This document shows, one piece after another, positions 10,616-22,659 of a DNA stretch of 64,000 nt (positions are counted from its first letter, which is position 1; every line of letters starts with the position of its first letter). The DNA lies in NCBI RefSeq assembly GCF_000004075.3, contig NC_026657.2, positions 21,944,501-22,008,500 of the forward strand. The letters run 5' to 3'. Below the pieces are notes generated by a model that was not told the DNA's origin, searched no databases, and saw nothing but the letters and a program-made list of their open reading frames with translations. This stretch comes from Cucumis sativus (Eukaryota > Streptophyta > Magnoliopsida > Cucurbitales > Cucurbitaceae). Position numbers and translations under genes: made by a program.

Positions 10616-11280
10616 AAACTTAATTTTAAAAACAAAATTAGAAGAAACAAGTGGTCACCAAACACCATCTTTTTTTTATATATAATTTTAAAAAGTAAGT
10701 TTATAAACTTCACATTAGAATTAATTAAGGTTTATTGAATTTATTGGTATTTGATGTTTTTCACATTAGTACTTTTCCTTTTATATTTCTTTTTCTTTAT
10801 GTATGTTGGAGACTATTTATTTTGTTATTCAATGTATTCCAAGATCAGCGAGTTATTCAATACAATTTAATTATTCAAAAACAACACTCCATTTTCAGCT
10901 TCAATTTTTTGTTTTCTTTATCTACTTTTTTCCAAAATATATATATTGAATGAAAAAAACAGCAGAAGTTGACTATTGGACAATTAATTCATACACCCCA
11001 AGGACCAGAGAAACTAACACAAATAGATTTGATAACTTGTGAAATACAATTATGTTGGGGAGTTTTACCCAATTGAGAAGAATGTTCACTAGGATGTAGA
11101 AAAGTGAGGTATTTAATTCCTATAATTATTTAAGCTTACCATTGAAGGTTAAAAGAGAGTACTTATAAATTTATGGTTAAAAAGAAAAGGCTCCATATTA
11201 ACATACATAATTGCAATTTAAATTGTCATACATACTCTCCAATCTAGTTTAAGAAAAAAAAAGAGCTGGAAACTGGAAGA
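10616..11280. other. Intergenic region upstream of psaH
   Basis: AT-rich, without a recognised gene. The distal promoter of psaH lies in its right part. The motif TATTGGACAATWAATTC near 10970 resembles one near 9436; its meaning is unclear. Confidence 0.45.
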
Positions 11281-11321
11281 CAAGGTCCAAAATCTTCCCC
11301 CATGATCCATATCATCAACAA

Positions 11322-11335
11322 GGATAGCCTTATCC
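11322..11335 (+). promoter_or_regulatory. I-box pair upstream of psaH
   Basis: GGATAGCCTTATCC contains two GATA-type half-sites facing each other; the right one is GGATAA on the complement (I-box core GATAAG at 11329-11334). It lies about 185 bases before the psaH ATG. I-boxes are established light-response elements in nuclear photosynthesis genes. Function here is inferred from position only. Confidence 0.4.
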
Positions 11336-11518
11336 ACCCCCTTCCTACATGGCACCTCCTAAGTCACACTTCAAATTGTCTTCCAACATCCCAGTTCGCC
11401 ATGTGTCATAGGAAAATCCAATCACGAAACCCAAAATCCCATTTCAACCCTCACTTCCTCCCTCACCCTCAGTTTGCAACTCCAAATTTGTTCCCTTCCA
11501 GACCAAACCCACGTAACT

Positions 11519-12655
11519 ATGGCTTCCTTAGCAACATTAGCCGCCGTTCAACCCGTCACCGTAAAGGGTCTTGGTGGAAGCTCCCTTGCCGGAGCCAAGC
11601 TCCCTCTCAGACCATCTCGCCAGACCTTCAGACCCAAAAACTTCAAGTACCAAAATCATTCACCAAACACCTCTCTATTTTCCTTTCTTTTTTCTTTTTC
11701 TTTTTCTTTTTTTTATTTTTTATTTAAAACCTGTGGCTTTTTTGTTTTTTCTTGTTTTTGTTACTCTGTGTTTCAGGGCTGGTGCTGTGGTTGCTAAGTA
11801 TGGTGACAAAAGCGTTTACTTTGATTTGGAGGATTTGGGCAACACCACTGGACAGTGGGATTTGTATGGATCTGATGCTCCTTCACCATACAATTCTCTT
11901 CAGGTTTCTAACTCTTTGTATTGCTTTAATGAACTCCAATCATTTTCGTTGTGTATGGAAGTGATTTTAAATTCAAGAGCGTTTTGAAAACTGAGTTGAT
12001 ATTGTAGTATGTTGATTTTAATAGTTAGTATTTGAAGTTGTAGCTATTTTAGATCGGATGGGAAGTAGTAAACATTGTAGCAAAGAGAGAAACAAAGGAT
12101 GAGTAAGAAATATTTAACACCGCAGGAAAGATCGATATAAAATAGTAACATAGTAGTTAATTGTAAGTTATAATCGTTTGAAACACCCATTATTACCGGA
12201 AATATGGACTGAGCTCTAATAACAAACACCCGCTACGTAGTTTAAGTAAAAATACTTCAATTATAATCACTTTTTTAGTGCTTTCCTAACAAATATGTGA
12301 AAAGTTCTTTATAAGTTCTTCATAAAGAATATCTTGTATTAGCATTTTTAACACAATTCAGTCCAATTATAATGATTTTGAGGAGGGAAGTACTTTTGAG
12401 TAAGGCACAAGTGATTTGGCAGGGGTTGAAGTAAAGGTTTAGATTGCGACTGACTTATTTTGGTACATTTTGCAGAGCAAATTCTTTGAGACCTTTGCTG
12501 CTCCGTTCACCAAGAGAGGATTGTTGCTCAAGTTCTTGCTACTAGGTGGTGGTGCTACTTTAGCTTATTTCAGTGCTACTGCCCCAGATGATGTTCTTCC
12601 CATTAAGAAAGGACCTCAACTTCCACCGAAACTTGGGCCACGTGGCAAGATCTAA
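11519..12655 (+). CDS. PSAH: Photosystem I reaction centre subunit VI, chloroplast precursor
   Basis: Three exons, 11519-11646, 11777-11903 and 12476-12655, with GT-AG borders, encode 144 residues; plant PsaH precursors are about 145. The first 45 or so residues ([20 protein letters not shown], Ser/Ala-rich, basic, few acids) are a chloroplast transit peptide. The mature part begins near [20 protein letters not shown] and continues with [18 protein letters not shown]. The membrane helix is in exon 3 ([20 protein letters not shown]), and the end [13 protein letters not shown] matches the family. PsaH is a single-span thylakoid protein of photosystem I that helps dock light-harvesting complex II during state transitions. 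The leader is rich in CCTC/CCCTC pyrimidine tracts and I see no TATA box within 200 bases. The gene converges on the RopGEF gene, with about 410 bases between stop codons. Confidence 0.98.
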
Positions 12656-13065
12656 TCCGCTTTTGAATCTTTCTCGTTTTCTGGGGTTTTTGTTGTATGT
12701 AAATCTTCTCTCTTAACTCTCCTTCCCAGTATGTTTCAAATATACCGTATAGGAGTGTTATTTGAGCAATTGTTATTATGTGATGAATGTACTTTTACAA
12801 AGTGGTCTTGCCAGTTTCTTTGAAAGACTGATAAAGATATGGGTTAAAAAGACTAACTCTTTCTAACAAAATTGACTAATAGATACCCCTGCTGCAGAAG
12901 AACCATATTAAAAATTCTCCAAAACCAAATGAATTGTGCTCATCCTTTATATTTACAACAGGAATGAATTGAATGGACTTGATAATTACAGCTCTAAAGA
13001 AAAACTCGGTCAAAAGGAGGTTGAGCTTTTAACTGTGTTCTTCTGTTATGCCCTCTCTTCTCGAG
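12656..13065. other. Shared 3' intergenic region of psaH and RopGEF
   Basis: Holds the 3' untranslated regions of two convergent genes. The psaH 3' UTR probably runs over 12656-12830. No other gene is seen. Confidence 0.6.
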
Positions 13066-15802
13066 TCAATGTCGTGCCGTGGGGCTTTTCAAACCACCGA
13101 TGTTCTCAAGGTACGAGACCAATTTGTTATTGGTCACTATGTTTTGAAGCTTGTGCACATGCTTCACTTCACCTTCTGTTGGTAAGTTATCAGAATTCGC
13201 TGGGGGTGACTCCTTCTTTGCCTCACTATCAGCAATATCTGGACCCCAATTCATGAAATCCAATAGTGTCATCGAAGTAGGTGTCTCTGCAGCATTTTGT
13301 GTCTCTTCTCCAGGTGGAAACTTATCCGTCCCTGATGATACTGGGGTTTCCCGTGAAGGGTTCTTCTTACCTGATGCTTGTGAAGGATTTTGAGTAACGT
13401 AATCTGCATAGAGCACATCCTCAATCCTTGACATCACTGTGAAGGCCAAGCTTTCAAGGATTCTGGAGTAACTCTCTAGAACAGCTTGTCCAACATCCTG
13501 TAAATACAGAAGCAGTCTTGCAATGGTTAAAATTTACAAAATAATGTAAAGTTAGAGAATAGTGCAAATACAAACAGAACTGTTCTCGGATTCCAGCCTC
13601 CTCAAGATTTTAAACAAAGGACTTTCCAAAAGAACATGTTTTGTACCCGATTGTATTGGATTTTGCTAATGTCTAATGCCGATTGAGGAGTGCCTGGGAA
13701 ACGATGTTTAAGGATGAGTAAAATTGTTTCCGCTCTCTCCTCAAAAAGCTCTCGCTTCTCCAAGCTTACAGCTGAGCCCCAAGCAGATTTTCCATCTTTC
13801 TGGTTCATTTTCCTCTTCCATATCACAATGGAAGCCTCAATTCTATCCTTTAGATCTAGGATTTTGTGCTCTGAAGATAAATCCATGGTAGACAGAAACT
13901 GATCCGGGTCAAAGAATTCAACCGTTATGTTTCTGTAGATAGAGTCTCCAAGGCTTTCCCTCCCATTCTGCAAATGAATATTCAATGAGAACGATATGAG
14001 CATTTGCGATATCAAGTACTTCAGGTAGAATTTCGTTCACCTTAGGCAATGATTCAATGTAGTTTTCTGGGATCTCCATTTCTGATAGAACTTGTGCATT
14101 TATAGCCATGGCTGCCTTAAGGACTTGGTTTACACAATCCTTTTGATACTGCATAAATTTCCTTGAGTTTTCAGATAAACCATTTGTAGGAACTTTGGGA
14201 GTAGGCAGCCACCATTTGTCATCTTTTCGTTTTGAAGCATTGTCTTTATTTGACTCATTAGAATCTCTGGATACGTAGTAGAACTCGGATTGGTCCTTAA
14301 AATTATCCAAACAATCCTACGCATCATGTGAAACCATTAGAGAGATTCATGTATCATTTCCAATGAAAATCAAGAAATCTTATAAAACAGGAAATAAAGA
14401 AAGTAGAGCAAGATTAGCAATCTTTTCCTACAATAAGCATCGCATCAAGCTTCCGCAGTGCTGGGATGTTCATGTGAAGATCGTTGCGTTGACGGGTAAC
14501 CATGATCTGTTAAATCAAAGAATGTGAAGTGTATTATGGTCAGTAATTTCATTTTCTTGCACTTCTGCTTGTTTTTGTTTTGAAGATCAGAGAAAGAGAG
14601 AGAGAGAGAGAGATTATTGCCTCCATGTTTGTTCCATCCTTAGATTTCTGTTGGGAAGGAACAAATTCAACTATGTAATCAGTGACTGATAATAGCAAAT
14701 CAATCTCTTTTCTCCACCTTGCTTTTCGCTCTACTGACATCGGCTCAAGACGCCATTGTTCCCCAAACACAGAAGCTACAAAATGATAGGAGAAAGATGA
14801 AAAAAGATCATCTCTTGACAATCTCCCTAGATTCAACTAGAAAACTTGTTAAGATTTTGCCCTGAATTCTGTTTCTAATTACAGGATTTCTTCCTTTAAC
14901 AACATTTAGACGAAAAGACAGTAAAACCAAAGTCATTGTAATTCTTGACAGAAAACAGAAGATCAATACACGACGACGTACCTGCAAGATTTGTAATTGC
15001 ATTCGACAATGCTAAAGCCGATGAAACACCCTTTCCTCCACCAGACATATCTTCACCCAAAAGCAACTTAGCAAACCGCTCCTTCATCTGTTCTGTTTCT
15101 GATCATATCCAAGAACAGAAAATTTTCAAACCAAGCTCAAAAATGGTCTTTTAATTCATACAAAACAAAAATGCTGCAAACAATAATATAGGTTGACTTT
15201 TCATATGCAATTAAATGGCTCAAATCCATTTCTGAGTTTAATTTCAGGATTCGACATTGAAACGTTGAGAAAATTCTCTCTCCAAGATGTAATGGAAATG
15301 TCAACCATATGAATAAAAATATCAATAATGATGTTCACAACTTCATTTGAGTAGTAAAAAGCTATAGTTTATTAATTCAATTACTTCTCTAGGATGCCCA
15401 TTATCCTTTTCTCAATATCATTTGAATCAAAATCTCCACTCCAAACATCATCAAGCATTCCAAAAACAGGGAAAATATATATATATATATATATATTTGA
15501 GAACCTGTTGGTGGCTGATCTTTAGGCTGTTTGATTGCAGCATCATCTCTGGAAAGCTTAGCTTTAGGCCCTTTGTCTTGTCGATTCATTGGAGGTTTGT
15601 CGGAAACGTTATCGCTTGTCGGAGTCGATCCCTGACTTCTGTTGGAAAACAAATCATTATTATCTGAAGAAAACAGGACACTTGCACTCTCCATGCTCAA
15701 GCTTTTGGAGTGTTTGGTTGCATTATTATTCTCCTGCATTGCTTTGAAATGGAACAATTTGGACCTGTAATTCTCTTCATCTTGTTCCATTTCTCGTACC
15801 AT
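13066..15802 (-). CDS. Rop guanine nucleotide exchange factor (PRONE domain)
   Basis: Seven coding exons on the minus strand: 15802-15505, 15098-14982, 14775-14621, 14506-14432, 14316-14041, 13967-13647 and 13497-13066. Joined in phase they encode 557 residues. Residues 1-99 are a variable head ([19 protein letters not shown], then Ser-rich). The PRONE domain runs from about residue 100 ([20 protein letters not shown]) to about 450 ([12 protein letters not shown]), with the hallmark [10 protein letters not shown] and [13 protein letters not shown]. The C-terminal tail ends [14 protein letters not shown]; such tails are known to be autoinhibitory and targets of receptor-like kinases. PRONE proteins exchange GDP for GTP on Rop GTPases at the plasma membrane, controlling polar growth. 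The head resembles the GEF8/9/12 subgroup, but I do not assign a number. The third coding intron begins with GC instead of GT (exon end ATG GAG at 14621). An untranslated first exon probably lies near 15940-16215. Confidence 0.95.
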
Positions 15803-16215
15803 CTTCAGCTTTTTGATGAATCTTTTGATAGAATAAACGAGAGAGAACAAACCAGCAATCTTGACTGACCTGAAAAAACAAAGTTCATAGAAAAAGAACA
15901 AAGGACAAAAGGAGCCTAAAGCTGAATCAAAATTCCACAATTAGAACATGAAAAAAAAACAAAAACAAAGAATAAGTTGGATTCGGTTTTGGTTTTGGTT
16001 TGGTGGGGGGTTTTTTGTTTTTTAACTGAAATGGAAGAAAGTGGGTTACATGCAAGGTTTGATAGATTTGTTGAGAGATGGTTTAAGAATCGAGAGAAAA
16101 TAGAGAAAAGGGAATTGATGATTGGTGTTTGTTTGTTATTCTTTTTTTTAGATTTTTTTGTTAATTATTGTTGTTGGTGGGGATTATGGATGGTTGTGGT
16201 TTTTCATTGAAAGGT
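15803..16215 (-). promoter_or_regulatory. 5' untranslated region of the RopGEF gene
   Basis: On the minus strand a TTTTTTCAG acceptor at about 15871 precedes the coding exon. Upstream (16215-15940) is a C/T/A-rich stretch typical of a plant leader, so a non-coding first exon with an intron in the leader is likely. The transcription start cannot be fixed. Confidence 0.45.
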
Positions 16216-17941
16216 CAAAGGTTCCTAAAAACAGGAGAAGACAGACATGCTTGCATGCCTAACCACCATTTCTTTCTCTAAAACTCACAGCTCAGATCTT
16301 AAGAACCAATGGTGACTTCTTGTTTTCTCTTCTATTTTCACAACATTGTACAAAAATTATGTACTTGTTTTTGCTAAATATATTGCTCTTCTGTTGTGAC
16401 CAATCATTATCTGTTTGGTTTTGGGTTGGATGGTAATTTCCTGTTTGACCTTATTTTGAAGGGAATTTGACAACATTTGTCCTCAAATTGTGGGAATTAT
16501 AAAACCATACCATTCTGATTGGGTTGGAGCTTCCTTGACTATGTTTTATGAACATTAGGCTAAAACTAAGGATTAATTTACTTGTGAAGAAGTTTTATCC
16601 ATATTCAAACCATTCAACACCTTTATTTCTCATTTTATCTTTTATTTAAGTTCTAAATTCAAAGACTTTATAAAATATATCAAATATTGATGCAGCATGT
16701 TCCATGTTACTGGACACTTAATAATTTACTTTGTTACTAGCTAATCTGAAAACATAAATTTAAAAATAAGGAGTTTAATAAAAAATCAAATGGTATTATA
16801 TGTTTCCATATACGTGTTTAGGAGTAGATTTTTTTTAAAAAAATGTCTTAAATGTTTTTTATAGTACATTTTCATCAAAGATGACATTGTGAAGCCCAAC
16901 CATTTTGTTCAACATTTGAGAATTCATACACTAAAAACTTGTATCCAACACATTGAGATCATCCACTTTGCTCTATTGTGGTATAGTTGTATAGTTTGTT
17001 GATTTTCGTTAGAATCGGTGGGGAAGTTAATGAAAAATTGAATAGAGAGTATTCATTGCAACACTTCTTCTCTAAGTTGAGTTGAATTGGATGAAATTGA
17101 AAAGTTAAATTCTTGTCTAAGTTGGAGATCAATGGGATGAAATTGAGAAGTTAAAAGGTTAAAATTGGATTTTTAAAATTATATACGTGTGTATATATTT
17201 TATAGATAGTCTCCCACCTTTGTTGAAATCTTTTTTCATTACTATTATTATAATGAAGCCGTTAGGTATGTTAAAGATTATTATATTAGATGTTGTTCTT
17301 TAATAGAAAATAAACTGGGAATTGAGGTTCAAATATTCCATTATGACTATATAACAAATTTGAACCTAAATTGATAGATTAACGTTAAAAGTTGTAACAA
17401 CGATGGAGTATATCAGTCCAAACTTTAGTAATTGTAAAGAAAAATCATGTTATCTTTAACTAGGTATGCTTTATATAATTTGTATCAACAAACCTACTTT
17501 CTTCTATCATTTTTTTTATTATTATTATTAAGTTAAATTGTTCTCTATAAAGATATTTAATTTTGGTATAACAATTTTAGGGATAATAAGAGATTTTAAT
17601 AAAATTGTAAGTATAGGAAAGATGATAGAGGTAAGAAAAGAAAAAAGAAAGAAGAAGGAATTAATAAATGAAAAGGGAGCAATGGTTTGTCCCACTCACG
17701 TTCTACTTTGTTTGACCCAAGAACCGACGGTTTTAATTTTGAGGTCTCACTGTTCACTCACATTTTCACATTACACCAATTCTGCCTAATCAAATCTCAA
17801 TTAGCGCCCTTTCTACAGCAATCATAAAAACCCTCAAAAACCCATTTCTCAACTCTTCTCCTTTCCCCCACCGATCCATTTTCTATCATTTCCTTCCTTC
17901 CTTCAAATCCAGAAACAACTCTCACTACAAACCCCTTCACC
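16216..17941. promoter_or_regulatory. Divergent intergenic region between RopGEF and PDI-like genes
   Basis: About 1.7 kb holding the promoters of two divergently transcribed genes. The last 150 bases before the PDI-like ATG are C/T-rich (17790-17940), as in plant leaders. I see no additional gene or recognisable mobile element. Confidence 0.5.
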
Positions 17942-20900
17942 ATGATTTTAAGATTACCCACTTCCAGATTCGTCCTTCTCGCCTTCACCCTTCTCCTGTT
18001 ATTCGGATTCTTCGCCATTGTTAACTCATCTGAGACCTACCCAGTTCACAATGCCGACGAAGATTTAGAGGGTCTCGAGGAATTGTTGGCATTGGATGAA
18101 GAAGAGGAAAATCAGCAGCAGGATGGGGCTAATTCGAGGACCTCAGAAGCAAATGTATTGAGTAAAGCACAGAGGATAGTTCTTGAGCTTAGCAATGATA
18201 ATAGTGAGAGAGTCATTGAACAAAATGAGTACGTTTTGCTTCTGGGTTACGCTCCTTGGTGTGCTAGGAGTGCAGAGCTTATGCCTCAATTCGCTGAGGC
18301 AGCCAATTCACTTAAGGAATTGGGTAGCCCCATTTTGATGGCGAAGCTTGATGCTGATCGTTATCCCAAGCCAGCCTCTGCCCTCCAAATTAAGGGGTTC
18401 CCTACACTGCTTCTTTTTGTTAATGGGACTTCTCAAGCTTACACTGGTGGATTCACCGCGTAAGTAGATTTTTGCTCTGTTAATACCACAATTGACAAAA
18501 TGGAATGGTAGATTGCTAATGGAAATTGATCTTATTATCTAGTTTTGTGATTGAAACCTCTCTTTATTTGTTTGATTTGCCATGTATTCAGGGAAGAGAT
18601 TGTGATCTGGGTTCAGAAAAAGACTGGTGTGCCTGTTATAAATACAAACTCTCTGAACGAAGCTAAAGAATTTCTTAAGAAGCACCACATGTTTGTTGTT
18701 GGTCGGTTTGAGAAATTTGAGGTTTGTTGTTTTTCTGTGCATCTTTTGTATTTATGCTTTGTTTAGAAAATTCGGACAAGAATAAAAACAAACTGCCATG
18801 AGCACAAAATTTTGCATATCGTAATGAGCCAGGTTAGTTGCCATACTCCAAAGGGATAGTTCTTAGGCTATAATTTTGAGCGTAATGAGCCAAGCTCTCC
18901 ACTTGCACCTTAGACCCCAAAAAGCCAATTTGAATGTTACACTGCATGTTTTGGGATCGAATCAATGTAGCATCTTGGTCCTGAAGTCCTCACAACTTAG
19001 TTGCCTGAATACAAAGGAAGGGTCCATGGCGATCTCATTTCTCTTGAAAGGAATAGCAGAGTCTGTAGATTAGTGGAGAGGTACAATTAGGAGATTTGGG
19101 AGGCCGAGGCAATTAGATTAAGCCCCTTTTGTAGATCTTTCTTAATTGGAAATTGTGAGCTTGGCACCATTCTACTAAATTGGGATCCGTTTGTAATCTG
19201 TCAAGGGGTTTGGGTTGGTTGGTTGGTTTATTTCTTATGCTACTGCATATTCTTATATATGCTTGATGAAAGCCTGGTGTCTTAACTGTTCCCGAAGTTT
19301 TAAAAGGCTCAAGACGGCCTCGAGACTTTTCCTCTTGAAGAGGCACGGCATAAGCTTTGAGGCAGTATGAGGTGTAAGCCTTGAATAGTGGATTAAAAAC
19401 ATTTTACAAATCCTAAATTGGTATGGCCAAGTAGCTAAACGTGATGGTTGTATAACATTGTAAGAAAAGGATCCACCCCTGCAATCTTCATGTCATCAAA
19501 AATTCTAAAATGATACCTTTATCATCACCAAACCACTAGATTCACTACTATAAATGTCTATCCTTCAATTTTTTTTTAAATCACGGTAAAACTAATAGTA
19601 GTCCACTTGTCACAACTCAAACCTAAAATGTTTTGAAGAATTAGACAAATCACTATTATTTTTCTCCTATGATTAGACAAGACGAAGAAATTTTAAGCCG
19701 TTATACATTTTCACAAAAGCTTAATCTCTTATGATTTTAGGAAGGCATAAGTTTCGAGGCTAAAAGTTAGAGTCCTGCCTCGAGGTGAGCCTCAAACTAT
19801 AAGTCTCAATAGCTATTTAAAACATTGACTGTTCTTGTGAGTTGTGATCAAGTTGATGGTTTGCCATGCACCCTTGGAAAACTGTATAGTGCTTAAAAAT
19901 GTTTTCCTTTTATTTACTTCTATTTACACCAACCATGGAGGATTGTGGGTTTTCTTTTCTCCAGGGACCTGCATATGAAGAGTTTTTGAAAGCAGCCTCT
20001 GATGACAATGAATTCCAGTTTGTTGCGGCGAGCGACATCGAAGCTGCAAAGATTCTCTTCCCAGATATTAAACCCTCGAACAATTTCCTTGGACTGGTTA
20101 AGGATGAGGAGGAAAGATATACAACATATGGTAAGTCGGATTTATAGTTATAAATTTTTATTTTCTGTTCAATATATATACGAGTATATGAGCTAGCTGG
20201 CATGCACCTCAGATTGACTGTAAAGTGGACGTTAATATCGTTCGTTTTATATTTTCCAGAAGGAACCTTTGAAAGGGAAAAGATATTACATTTTTTGGAG
20301 CACAACAAGTTTCCATTAGTCACTAAACTCGCAGAAATGAATTCTATTCGAGTTTACTCAAGCCCTGTTAAACGCCAGGTTGGTCATATTTCTCACCTTC
20401 ACTATCCCTTTGAATTGCATCTTTTCATGAAGATCCATAGATTCTTTGCATCTGAATTTGTTTTATTTCTCTTTGAATTTAAAAAAAAATGTACCAATAA
20501 CCACCTAAAATTGTGCACTTTTCTAATTTCTCGGTTTCTGTAATCAGACAACACTTGTTACCTCCTAAACTTTTGTTTAAGAATGAGGAAGAATTAAGTC
20601 CTGGTACAATACGAAGTTAGTCAAAAAGAGAAATGTTTCATGTAGAGGTTAGAAGATGGTCATCATCAAAAAAGCTTGATGCATGTATTAAAAAGCTAAT
20701 AAGAACAGAAGGGAGCTACCTCATATATTTTTTTTCTTTTCTTTTCTTTTCTTTTCTTTTCATATAATGTACATGCTCATATCAAGAAACCTAAGAAATT
20801 TCCCCTCTGCCTCTACTAAAATTTGCCGATATTTCTTTTCCATTTTGAGTAGAATTCTCTTTTTCCCATTTTTATAATTTTTTTAGTAAAATTCTGAGGA

Positions 20901-22659
20901 TTTCTTCACTATGTTGCCAATTAACATACACGTGAAGTGTTCAAGTTTATCCTCTAATCTATTAGCTTGAAGTACATGGGCAGAATCTGCTCTAGACAAA
21001 TGGTCTAATTTTCATTCACTTTGCAGGTTCTCATTTTTGCTGATGATGATGAACTCCATAACCTTCTTGAGCCCCTTCAGAATGTTGCCAAAAAGTTCAA
21101 GTCAAAGGTAAGTAAATTATCTAATCTTTGGTTATCGAAGAAGTCACTCATCAGACGTCACATTATCCAGATGAATATTGATATCTTCTGACTACAGGTG
21201 ATGTTTATCTCCATCGACATTGCCAATGAAAATCTTGCAAAGCCCTTCTTGTCATTATTTGGTCTAGAAGACTCAGATAGAACAGTGGTTCGTATTTTGT
21301 TTCAGCCATCTTTTTGCCAACCAAAAAATGTGAAGATTGAAGAATCATGCTTTTAGCCAAATCTATATCTCCTAACGCACTTTATATTTATATGCATCTG
21401 TCAGGTTGCTGCTTTTGACAACGGAATGAGCTCAAAGTTTTTGTTAGAGTCAGATCCGAGTCCAAGCAACATAGAGGTAACACTATTGTTCTATGTACAT
21501 ATATTTTCTGTCTTCAGTCAAATTTGTTTTTAAACAGCCAGCTCATAAGATTTCGTGAATTCCCATCTAATGTAGGAGTTTGCTAGAGGCCTTTATGATG
21601 GTACTCTGTCTCCGTACTTCAGATCACAGTCAATACCAAATAATGTGAGTTCCTTGTGAACTTGTTTTGGACCATAAATTTGCTCATTTCCAATATAGTT
21701 GTATGAGTTTGATTTCGAGACGTTCAAATACAAGATGGCTACTGTCTTGATAATTCTGTTGTTTGTGTGATTTAAAGGATGGAGCAAGCATTGAAGTAGT
21801 AGTTGGAAGGACATTTGATGAATTGGTTTTGAAGAATCCCAACAACGTTTTTTTGGAGGTAATGAATGAGTTAATCGGAATAAATCCCTTTCTTTCTTAA
21901 AGTTGGCGTGTGAGCCTTGTGGGTTGTTTTTACTTTTTATTAGGGGGTAAGGAACACTAGACCAGAAAACAGAACCGGTTCAGTTTGGTCGTCTAATATA
22001 ATATACAAACTGGCCAAACTGAACCAAGTTGCTTTGGTTCGATTTTAACTAAACCGATTGAGTTTGAGTTGAATATATTATGAAACAGGTGCATACCCCA
22101 TGGTGCATTACCTGTGAGACAACAACCAAGAATGTGGAGAAGTTGGCCAAGCATTTCAAAGATTTTGATAACATTGTTTTTGCCAGAATTGATGCTTCCG
22201 CAAATGAACATCCAAAACTACAAGTCAGTCAGTCTACAACGTTTTTTTATCATTATTACTAATCCACCACTTGAACTCCACAAATCAAATCATAACAATT
22301 TGATATCTGTTTGTGATTGAGCAGGTAGATGATTACCCAACCCTCTTGTTTTACCCTGCAGCAGATAAATCGAATCCGGTTGGTAACAAAACCGTTGTGT
22401 TTCTATCCTTAAGACCTGTTTCAAATAACTTCTCAAGTATTTAAAAATCCAAAATCTTTCCAGCTCAGGCAGAGATTTAAAATTTTGATATTTTGTTCGA
22501 AGACATGATGGTGATGGTTTTAACGGCGTTGTATTTCTTCTGGTGAATATATGTTTGCAGATTAAGCTTTCGAGCAAGGGAAGTTTGAAGGATTTGGCTA
22601 AAAACGTTTCAAAATTGGTGAAATCTGAAGAGCATGCCAGTAGCAAAGATGAATTATAG
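17942..22659 (+). CDS. Protein disulfide isomerase-like protein, PDIL1-5/1-6 type
   Basis: Twelve exons: 17942-18459, 18592-18721, 19965-20130, 20260-20378, 21027-21107, 21198-21287, 21405-21476, 21576-21644, 21778-21858, 22089-22223, 22325-22378 and 22561-22659. All borders are GT-AG and the joined frame encodes 537 residues, the usual length for this subgroup. Residues 1-29 form a signal peptide (hydrophobic [16 protein letters not shown]). An acidic stretch follows (about 39-57), then thioredoxin domain a with the motif APWCARS (CARS at 107-110), two inactive b-type domains, and domain a' with TPWCITC (CITC at 448-451). The protein ends KDEL (534-537), so it is retained in the endoplasmic reticulum. 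Only the second site has both cysteines; the first cannot form an internal CxxC disulfide. The family assists oxidative folding and isomerisation. Intron 2 (1.24 kb) is inflated by repeat-like sequence. Confidence 0.97.
19290..19830. repeat. Repeat-like sequence in intron 2 of the PDI-like gene
   Basis: Two clusters rich in GAGGC/GCCTC motifs (19295-19380, with CGGCCTCGAGAC and GAAGAGGCACGGC; and 19738-19815, with TTTCGAGGC and GCCTCGAGGTGAGCCTC) bracket AT-rich sequence. The clusters are GC-rich compared with the rest of the intron. This suggests an inserted non-autonomous element, but no ends or target duplication can be defined. Confidence 0.4.
20728..20760. repeat. TTTTC microsatellite in intron 4 of the PDI-like gene
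   Basis: Five or more uninterrupted CTTTT units follow a T run. It sits in a 650-bp intron, so length changes should be neutral. Confidence 0.9.
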
